A stretch of 11,976 bases of DNA, from contig UWSO01000047.1 of assembly GCA_900538385.1 (NCBI GenBank), positions 1 to 11,976 of the forward strand, in the 5' to 3' direction. Origin of the DNA: an uncultured Porphyromonas sp. (GTDB taxonomy: Bacteria; Bacteroidota; Bacteroidia; Bacteroidales; Porphyromonadaceae). Position numbers and translations under genes: made by a program. This document shows, one piece after another, positions 6,751 to 11,976 of the stretch (position 1 is the stretch's first letter; each line of letters begins with the position of its first letter). Under the pieces are notes generated by a model. That model saw only the letters and a list, made by a program, of their open reading frames with translations. It did no database searches and was not told where the DNA came from.

Positions 6751-6826
6751 ATTTTCCAGCGAAGTAAGAGAAAATTCTTCGGACTTATCATTTGATTCTT
6801 CCGAAGTTTCGTTTGATTCTTCCGAA
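6711..6826 (-). repeat. Dispersed repeat, copy B (inverted, 21-nt period)
   Basis: Bases 6772-6826 on the minus strand match window bases 1-55 at 52 of 55 positions. Similarity weakens towards 6711. On the minus strand it reads as consecutive 7-codon units SEERKIS, SEESNET, SEESNDK, SEEFSLT and SLENKKS (the first unit lies just outside the stated range). Two of the three differences in the 55-base core are non-synonymous in this frame (E/V and D/H), and one is silent (Asn AAC/AAT). The copy embeds the clpB terminator. Confidence 0.85.
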
Positions 6827-6836
6827 GAAATTTTTC

Positions 6837-6895
6837 TTTCCTCCGAAGAAATCGAGCTTTTCCTCCGAGCTATTTTGGAAAAACTTCGGAGGAAA
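6837..6895. repeat. 12-bp inverted repeat TTTCCTCCGAAG
   Basis: TTTCCTCCGAAG at 6837-6848 is perfectly inverted as CTTCGGAGGAAA at 6884-6895. Another near copy, TTTCCTCCGAG, lies between them around 6859-6869. TCCGA or TCGGA pentamers continue to about 6928, so this is an extension of the dispersed-repeat family. Confidence 0.7.
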
Positions 6896-7030
6896 TCGAA
6901 ATAGTCGGAACCGTCCGAGTTGTCGGAATGATCTGTAATACGCAACTGCTGTCCCTACACGGGGCTACTCGTGAGATGTGCGGGATCTGCATCAGTCTAG
7001 CACGAGACTCTGGGGTGTGCTCTTTTTTCG

Positions 7031-7038
7031 TACATTTG
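7031..7038 (+). promoter_or_regulatory. Probable -7 element of the rsmG operon promoter
   Basis: TACATTTG is an exact match to the Bacteroidetes TAnnTTTG -7 consensus, 47 nt upstream of the rsmG start codon. The expected -33 TTTG near 7008-7012 is poor (the region reads CTCTGGGG), so strength is uncertain. It is the best candidate promoter for the four genes that follow, with transcription starting near 7044. Confidence 0.5.
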
Positions 7039-7085
7039 TGGAGGGATATGATGTCCCCTCAAGCAATTAACTGTGTGTTCTAGAG

Positions 7086-7763
7086 ATGCCCATCACACCA
7101 AGCACTACCCCCACGGAGCAATTGGATAGGCTCCTGAGGCAGTTCCCTGCGCTCTCTCCAACTGCTCAGCAGCAGTTGACCGCTCTCTATCCACTCTACC
7201 AAGAGTGGAACGCACGCATCAACGTCATCTCCCGACGAGACATAGACAATCTCTATCTGCACCACGTGATGCACTCACTGGCACTCGCTTGGCTTCTGCC
7301 CAATGAGCCGACCAGCTACACCATTGCTGACGTGGGCTGTGGCGGAGGCTTCCCCAGCATCCCGCTGGCTATCCTATATCCTCAATATCAGTTCCTGCTG
7401 ATCGACAGCATTGCCAAGAAGCTCCACGTAGCTCAGACCATTGCTGACGAGATAGGCCTAACCAACGTCTCTACGCATCACACCCGTGTCGAGAGCTGCG
7501 ATCTCCGTTGCGACTACATCGTATCACGCGCTGCGATGCCTCTAGGTCTGCTCTATGAGTACACGCAGCACATGTTCCAAGGCTCACAAGCTCCCCGCTC
7601 TGGCATCTACTGTCTCAAGGGCGGCGACCTCAGCGAGGAGATAGCGCAGTCGGGAGTGACTGCACAGCTCACAGCGATCTCTACACTGGCGGACTACCCC
7701 GACTACTATCAGGACAAATGGATCGTCTATGTCGGTAAGCAGGACAAATTAACTAACAGATAA
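7086..7763 (+). CDS. rsmG: 16S rRNA (guanine-527-N7)-methyltransferase RsmG
   Basis: RsmG (GidB) uses S-adenosylmethionine to methylate N7 of G527 in the 530 loop of 16S rRNA; loss in other bacteria gives low-level streptomycin resistance. The 225-residue protein has the family layout. An N-terminal helical part ends in YQEWNARINVISRRD (about 38-52) and continues into the LYLHHVMHSL helix. The SAM-binding loop DVGCGGGFPSIPLAI lies at 82-96, LIDSIAKK at 105-112, the VSRA motif at 146-149 and CLKGGDL at 176-182. The length is normal. The ATG at 7086 follows a probable promoter by about 50 nt, with no Shine-Dalgarno sequence, as usual in Bacteroidetes. It is the first gene of a run of four, 6 nt before the hydrolase gene. 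Confidence 0.96.
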   Translation: MPITPSTTPTEQLDRLLRQFPALSPTAQQQLTALYPLYQEWNARINVISRRDIDNLYLHHVMHSLALAWLLPNEPTSYTIADVGCGGGFPSIPLAILYPQYQFLLIDSIAKKLHVAQTIADEIGLTNVSTHHTRVESCDLRCDYIVSRAAMPLGLLYEYTQHMFQGSQAPRSGIYCLKGGDLSEEIAQSGVTAQLTAISTLADYPDYYQDKWIVYVGKQDKLTNR

Positions 7764-7769
7764 AGAACT

Positions 7770-8423
7770 ATGAACTGCGAAGTATCTACATTCGTATGTA
7801 ACGTCATACAGGAAAACACTTACCTCCTCTCGACCAGCGACGGTCACGCAGCCATCATCGACTGCGGATGCGCCACTGCAAGCGAGCAGGAGCGTCTCTT
7901 ACAGCGCATCAAGCAGTGGGGGCTAAGCGTAGACCTGCTCCTCTTCACGCACCTACACTTCGACCATCTCTGGGGCTTGCCCTGGGCGCTCCAGACCTTC
8001 CCCGAGGCAAAGGCGTATGCACACCCTGTCGAGCTAGCGCAGGCGGTCTCTCCTGAAGCGCAGATGCGTGCTTGGGGTTTTGAGGTGCCAGAGGGTGCCT
8101 TCGATCTCTCTCAGATCCGTCCACTGCCGAGCGATCAGCCGCTACGGCTGGGTGAGCTGCCTATCTACGATCTCTTCGTACCAGGGCATACTGCAGGACA
8201 TGTCGCTTACTACCTACCGAGCGAGCGAATCGTCTTCACGGGCGACGTACTCTTCCGAGGCGACATCGGTCGTAGTGACCTACCAGGCGGAGACTACCAG
8301 ACGCTCCTCCACAGCATCAAGACCCAACTGCGTCCCCTGCCCGACGACACCATCGTCTACCCAGGGCATGGACCACACACAACCATAGACAACGAAAAAA
8401 GTAATAACCCTTATATCAACTAA
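7770..8423 (+). CDS. Metallo-beta-lactamase-fold hydrolase, glyoxalase II-like
   Basis: This 217-residue single-domain protein has the full zinc-ligand set of glyoxalase II-like hydrolases: THLHFDH (His61, His63, Asp65, His66), GHTAGH (His140, His144), the bridging Asp159 in FTGDVLFRGDIGRSDL, and His200 in YPGHGPHTT. The tail NEKSNNPYI is typical of the short YcbL-like subgroup, which lacks the C-terminal substrate-binding helical domain of true glyoxalase II. The substrate is therefore uncertain: a thioester such as S-lactoylglutathione is possible, but many Bacteroidales lack glutathione. There is no signal peptide, so it is cytoplasmic. It lies 6 nt after rsmG and 5 nt before gcvP, consistent with co-transcription. 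Confidence 0.92.
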   Translation: MNCEVSTFVCNVIQENTYLLSTSDGHAAIIDCGCATASEQERLLQRIKQWGLSVDLLLFTHLHFDHLWGLPWALQTFPEAKAYAHPVELAQAVSPEAQMRAWGFEVPEGAFDLSQIRPLPSDQPLRLGELPIYDLFVPGHTAGHVAYYLPSERIVFTGDVLFRGDIGRSDLPGGDYQTLLHSIKTQLRPLPDDTIVYPGHGPHTTIDNEKSNNPYIN

Positions 8424-8428
8424 TATAG

Positions 8429-11314
8429 ATGGATACAAGAAACTTTGCCTATCGTCACATAGGCATCTCCGAGGCAGACCTGCCTGAGATGCTCCAAGTC
8501 GTCGGCGTAGACAGCGTAGATGCGCTAATGCACAAGGTATACCCCGAGGGCATCTTCCTTGAGAAGCCTCTCGACCTACCTGAGCCAATGACCGAGCGTG
8601 AGCTCAGCGAGCATCTCTTCGAGCTAGGGTCTCGCAACCGTATCTTCACCTCATACATCGGTATGGGCTGGTACGACACGGTGACCCCACAACCTATCAT
8701 CCGCAATGTACTAGAGAATCCTGTATGGTACACCAGCTACACACCTTACCAGGCTGAGGTGTCACAGGGTCGTCTCGAGGCACTCTTTAACTTCCAAACC
8801 GTCATCACTGACCTGACGGGACTACCTCTGACCAACTGCTCGCTACTTGACGAAGCTACCGCAGGTGCTGAGGCTGCTCTTATGCTTTACAATGAGCGGT
8901 CTAGAGAGCAAAAGAAGGCGGGTGCCAACCAGCTCTTCATCGACAAGCGCGTCTTCGCCTCTACGCAGGCAGTCATCCAGACACGCGTTCCCCAGCAAGG
9001 TATGGAGATCGTCGTAGGTGACTACGAGACCTTTGACTTTACAGACAAAGTCTTCGGAGCTATCATTCAGTACCCAGACGAAAAGGGCAGCATCCACTGC
9101 TACCATGACTTTATGGAGCGTGCCAAGGCTGCTGGCGTACGTGTAGCCGTAGCCGCCGACCTGATGAGCCTCGTGCTCCTCACACCTCCAGGCGAGTGGG
9201 GCGCAGACATCGTCTTCGGATCTGCTCAGCGCTTCGGTATCCCCATGTACTTCGGCGGTCCTAGCGCAGGTTATCTCGCCTCTACGATGGACTATAAGCG
9301 CACCATTCCTGGACGTATCATCGGCATCTCCAAAGACACCTACGGTCGTCCCGCTTACCGTCTAGCGCTCCAGACACGTGAGCAGCACATCAAGCGTGAG
9401 CGCGCTACCAGTAATATCTGTACAGCACAAGCTCTGCTCGCTACGATGAGCGGCTTCTACGCTGTCTACCACGGTCCCGAGGGACTACGTAACATCGCTC
9501 ACCGCATCCACGCTTATGCAGGCTATCTAGCTGAGCAGCTCGAGGCTATGGGCTACAAGCAACTCAACGACAACTTCTTCGACACCCTATACATCGAGCT
9601 GCCCGAGGGCCTTGCGGCTGAAAAGCTCCGTGAGATCGCACTTGACTGCCAGGTCAACCTACGCTACTACGAGGATGGCCGTCACATCGGTATCAGCATC
9701 GACGAGACCACGCTAGAGAGCGACCTATCCGTCCTCCTCTACATCTTCGCACAGCTTCAGGGCAAAGAGGGCGACATCGAGGGCGTTGAGGTCAATGAGA
9801 CGAAGGTTTACTTCGACAAGAAGTTCGCTCGTCAGAGTGACTTCCTACAGTATGACACCTTCCAGAAGTATCACTCCGAGACCGAGCTGATGCGCTACAT
9901 CAAGCGACTAGACCGCAAGGACATCTCACTAGCTCAGTCGATGATCTCGCTAGGCTCCTGTACGATGAAGCTCAATGCAGCTTCGGAGGTAGCACAGCTG
10001 AGCAACCCACAGTTTGCCAACATCCACCCCTACGCTCCCGATGACCAGGTCGAGGGCTACCTAGAGATGATACGCAATCTGTCGGCTCTCCTCTGCGAGA
10101 TCACAGGTATGAAGGGGGCATCGCTACAGCCCAACTCAGGCGCTGCGGGTGAGTACACCGGTCTGCGCGTCATACGTAGCTATCTACAGGCTACGGGTCA
10201 GGGCGATCGTGACCTCATCATCCTACCCGCCTCTGCACACGGTACCAACCCCGCGAGTGCTGTACAGGCAGGCTTTGACACGATCACCGTCCGCACGGCT
10301 GACAATGGAGACATCGATATGGATCACTTCATGGAGCTCACCGAGCAGTACAAGGATCGTATCGCAGCCATCATGATCACCTATCCTAGTACGCACGGTA
10401 TCTTCGAGAGCAATATCCGCACCATCATCGACCGCATCCACGAGATCGGCGGACAGGTCTATATGGACGGCGCCAACCTCAATGCACAGGTAGGCTGGAC
10501 CAACCCCGGCTATATGGGTGCTGACGTCTGCCACCTGAACCTGCACAAGACCTTTGCGATCCCGCACGGTGGTGGCGGTCCTGGTGTCGGTCCAATCTGT
10601 GTCGCTGAGCACCTAGTACCCCATCTACCCAAGCATGTGGAGCGCTGGTCTGATGCGACAAACCAAGTGTCGGCAGCTCCCTTTGGTAGTGCTGGTGTCT
10701 TTGTGATTACCTACGCTTACATCCGCCTTCTAGGCTACGAAGGACTACGCCAGGCGACTGCTATGGCGATCCTAAATGCCAACTATCTGAAGGCACGCTT
10801 CCACGACAACTACGGTGTCGTCTACACGGGCGACCGTGGCTTCGTCGGACACGAGATGATCCTCGACTGTCGTGGTGTCAAGGCTCAGGCAGGCATCGAC
10901 GAGAGCGACATCTCCAAGCGTCTGATGGACTTCGGTTACCATGCCCCGACGGTATCCTTCCCCGTTCACGGCACGCTCATGATCGAGCCGACCGAGAGCG
11001 AGAGCAAGGCCGAGCTAGACCGCTTTGTCGCCGTAATGAATCAGATCTACCAAGAGGCTCAGGATATCGCCTCGGGCAAGGCTGACGCTGAGGACAACGT
11101 CATCAAGAACGCTCCACACCCGCAGTACGAGGTCTGTGCCGACGAGTGGCATCACGCTTACACACGTCAGCAAGCAGCTTTCGCACTACCCTACCTCGAG
11201 GACAATAAGTTTTGGGTCAATGTGGCTCGCATAGACAATGGCTTTGGCGACCGCAACCTGATCCCTGCTTTCTGTGCCTGCACACCAGAGATCATCGATG
11301 AACTAAGTAAATAA
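8429..11314 (+). CDS. gcvP: Glycine dehydrogenase (decarboxylating), P protein
   Basis: This is the pyridoxal-phosphate enzyme of the glycine cleavage system. It decarboxylates glycine and passes the aminomethyl group to the lipoyl arm of GcvH. At 961 residues it is the long, fused form, in which the P1-like half (about 1-440) and the P2-like half (about 450-961) are on one chain. The P1 half begins with FAYRHIGISEADLPEML. The P2 half has SLGSCTMKLNAA, AHGTNPASA, the PLP-lysine motif NLHKTFAIPHGGGGPG with Lys707, and a C-terminal FWVNVARIDNGFGDRNL. No residue appears missing. The partner genes gcvT, gcvH and lpd are not in this window, and no glycine riboswitch was seen. It starts 5 nt after the hydrolase gene and ends 8 nt before mscL. 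Confidence 0.98.
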   Translation: MDTRNFAYRHIGISEADLPEMLQVVGVDSVDALMHKVYPEGIFLEKPLDLPEPMTERELSEHLFELGSRNRIFTSYIGMGWYDTVTPQPIIRNVLENPVWYTSYTPYQAEVSQGRLEALFNFQTVITDLTGLPLTNCSLLDEATAGAEAALMLYNERSREQKKAGANQLFIDKRVFASTQAVIQTRVPQQGMEIVVGDYETFDFTDKVFGAIIQYPDEKGSIHCYHDFMERAKAAGVRVAVAADLMSLVLLTPPGEWGADIVFGSAQRFGIPMYFGGPSAGYLASTMDYKRTIPGRIIGISKDTYGRPAYRLALQTREQHIKRERATSNICTAQALLATMSGFYAVYHGPEGLRNIAHRIHAYAGYLAEQLEAMGYKQLNDNFFDTLYIELPEGLAAEKLREIALDCQVNLRYYEDGRHIGISIDETTLESDLSVLLYIFAQLQGKEGDIEGVEVNETKVYFDKKFARQSDFLQYDTFQKYHSETELMRYIKRLDRKDISLAQSMISLGSCTMKLNAASEVAQLSNPQFANIHPYAPDDQVEGYLEMIRNLSALLCEITGMKGASLQPNSGAAGEYTGLRVIRSYLQATGQGDRDLIILPASAHGTNPASAVQAGFDTITVRTADNGDIDMDHFMELTEQYKDRIAAIMITYPSTHGIFESNIRTIIDRIHEIGGQVYMDGANLNAQVGWTNPGYMGADVCHLNLHKTFAIPHGGGGPGVGPICVAEHLVPHLPKHVERWSDATNQVSAAPFGSAGVFVITYAYIRLLGYEGLRQATAMAILNANYLKARFHDNYGVVYTGDRGFVGHEMILDCRGVKAQAGIDESDISKRLMDFGYHAPTVSFPVHGTLMIEPTESESKAELDRFVAVMNQIYQEAQDIASGKADAEDNVIKNAPHPQYEVCADEWHHAYTRQQAAFALPYLEDNKFWVNVARIDNGFGDRNLIPAFCACTPEIIDELSK

Positions 11315-11322
11315 ACAACACT

Positions 11323-11748
11323 ATGGCTAGTTTCAAGCAAGAATTCAAAGAGTTTGCCCTCCGTGGCAACGTCATGGATATGGCTGTCGGCATCATCATC
11401 GGTGGAGCCTTTGGCAAGATTGTCTCCTCTCTCGTTGACGACATCCTGATGCCACTCATCGGACTCGTTACGGGAGGAATCAACTTCACCGAGCTGAAGT
11501 GGGTTATCAAGCCCGCCGAACTCGATGCAGCTGGAGAGGAGATCGTTGCAGCTACGACGCTCAACTATGGTCTCTTCATTCAGAACGTTATCGACTTCCT
11601 CATCATTGCGCTTGTCATCTTTATGATGATCCGTGCGATCAATCGTCTGCGGAAGAAGCATGAGGAGCCCGAAGCACCCGCTCCCGAGCCCTCTGACGAG
11701 GTCAAGCTACTGACCGAGATCCGCAACCTGCTCGACAAGAAGCAGTAA
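11323..11748 (+). CDS. mscL: Large-conductance mechanosensitive channel MscL
   Basis: MscL is a homopentameric inner-membrane pore that opens under membrane tension to release solutes during hypo-osmotic shock. The 141-residue protein shows the family pattern. A short amphipathic N-terminal helix FKQEFKEFALRGNV precedes TM1 (about 17-47), with the small-residue face AVGIIIGGAFGKIVSSLVDDILMP in overlapping order. A periplasmic loop (about 48-80) leads to TM2 (about 82-104), which ends in the basic RAINRLRKK. A Glu/Pro-rich linker and a C-terminal helix (126-140) follow. The length is normal. It starts 8 nt after gcvP, so it is probably the last gene of the rsmG-led operon, and a strong terminator follows its stop. 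Confidence 0.97.
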   Translation: MASFKQEFKEFALRGNVMDMAVGIIIGGAFGKIVSSLVDDILMPLIGLVTGGINFTELKWVIKPAELDAAGEEIVAATTLNYGLFIQNVIDFLIIALVIFMMIRAINRLRKKHEEPEAPAPEPSDEVKLLTEIRNLLDKKQ

Positions 11749-11776
11749 GCCGCCTCGATCTGTAGGCTACATAACT

Positions 11777-11822
11777 AAAGCACCGCCCGTGTAGGTCACT
11801 CCTACGCAGGCGGTGCTTTTTT
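11777..11822 (+). terminator. Rho-independent terminator after mscL
   Basis: AAAGCACCGCC (11777-11787) pairs perfectly with GGCGGTGCTTT (11809-11819). An inner GTAGG/CCTAC stem (11791-11795 with 11801-11805) extends the hairpin, and a T-run to 11822 follows. Its position 28 nt after mscL fits the end of the four-gene transcript. Confidence 0.93.
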
Positions 11823-11829
11823 GTCTCTT

Positions 11830-11839
11830 TCCACGTGGA
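11830..11839. repeat. 10-bp palindrome TCCACGTGGA
   Basis: This is a perfect palindrome just after the mscL terminator, with partial symmetry beyond it (TCTCT upstream, AGAGA downstream). It has no nearby gene on its right within the window, so its role cannot be judged. It could be part of a dispersed intergenic repeat or a binding site. Confidence 0.35.
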
Positions 11840-11925
11840 GATGCAGAGAGGCGATCTCAAGCCCCCCAAAAGAGCCGAAGCGTTCTCGATAAAGGCTCAG
11901 GAAGCAAGGCTGGACTTTTGAGACC

Positions 11926-11947
11926 TAAAGGTCAAAATGGTTGGTGA
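11926..11947. repeat. AT-flanked imperfect inverted repeat near the window end
   Basis: TTTTGA-ga-CCT-aa-AGG-TCAAAA forms a 9-bp stem with a 2-nt bulge and a very tight loop. Such a symmetric sequence could work as a weak terminator on either strand or be part of a repeat. The next gene is outside the window. Confidence 0.35.
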
Positions 11948-11976
11948 AATGGAGTTCTTTTTCAGTATAGATGCTG

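Larger units (their letters stand above)
6625..7085. other. Gene-free region between clpB and rsmG
   Basis: No convincing gene is present. It contains two hairpins and a terminator for clpB (6625-6752), an inverted copy of the dispersed repeat (6711-6826), a TCCGA/TCGGA-rich extension to about 6928, and the promoter region of rsmG (near 7031). A minus-strand open frame (6945 to 6691) has 84 codons, but it is mostly the Ser/Glu heptapeptide repeat plus the terminator sequence. I do not regard it as an established gene. Confidence 0.7.

Noticed and set aside
6691..6945. Minus-strand 84-codon frame rich in Ser and Glu
   Set aside because: It consists of the 21-nt repeat and the clpB terminator sequence, with no recognisable domain; treated as repeat DNA, though its frame preservation is noted.
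6950..7085. Glycine riboswitch or other riboswitch ahead of the gcvP-containing operon
   Set aside because: No glycine-aptamer consensus or tandem aptamer layout is visible, and gcvP is the third gene of the run.
10223..10612. Antisense open frame of 129 codons within gcvP
   Set aside because: Shadow of the P-protein codons; biased Val/Asp/Ala composition and no start context.
11191..11661. Long antisense open frame of 156 codons across gcvP and mscL
   Set aside because: It is a shadow of two strongly conserved sense genes, with a repetitive charged composition and no family features.
1..11976. CRISPR array, tRNA, rRNA, insertion sequence or phage gene
   Set aside because: No regularly spaced near-identical repeats with unique spacers, no cloverleaf or rRNA sequence, and no transposase or integrase motif were seen on either strand.

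Overview
The window looks like a chromosomal segment from a Bacteroidales bacterium, most likely a Porphyromonas of the asaccharolytica/uenonis kind. This is inferred from TAnnTTTG-type promoters, start codons preceded by A-rich sequence without Shine-Dalgarno motifs, the style of the ClpB, RsmG and fused GcvP proteins, and G+C-balanced genes separated by AT-rich repeat-bearing gaps. No species can be proven from the sequence alone. All seven convincing genes lie on the + strand.

Layout. 1-561 is a gene-free region. It begins with one copy of a dispersed repeat built from 21-nt units, followed by inverted repeats, a good Bacteroidetes-type promoter (386-417) and a long leader. 562-3836 is a two-gene envelope operon closed by a strong terminator: a 754-residue outer-membrane protein that appears to hold three separate 8-stranded beta-barrel domains, then a secreted 329-residue protein with a coiled coil and a C-terminal OmpA-type peptidoglycan-binding domain. 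4030-6624 is clpB, the protein disaggregase. 6625-7085 holds stacked hairpins, the clpB terminator and a second, inverted copy of the dispersed repeat. 7086-11748 is a tight four-gene run with gaps of 5-8 nt: rsmG (16S rRNA methyltransferase), a glyoxalase II-like metallo-beta-lactamase-fold hydrolase, gcvP (glycine decarboxylase) and mscL (mechanosensitive channel). A strong terminator follows it. The last 150 bases hold only small palindromes.

Working together. The housekeeping genes are conventional. The unusual part is the envelope pair. The barrel protein carries a roughly 200-residue linker, presumably periplasmic, that contains all three cysteines of its mature form. The OmpA-domain partner has no barrel and only one cysteine in its mature form. 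That cysteine sits in a short helix-plus-Cys-Pro module that resembles a module in the linker of its neighbour. A reasonable hypothesis is that the two form an outer membrane to peptidoglycan tether, possibly disulfide-linked, in which membrane barrel and wall anchor are on separate polypeptides. The second point of interest is the pair of inverted, frame-preserving 21-nt-period repeats at 1-116 and 6711-6826, one copy of which supplies the clpB terminator.
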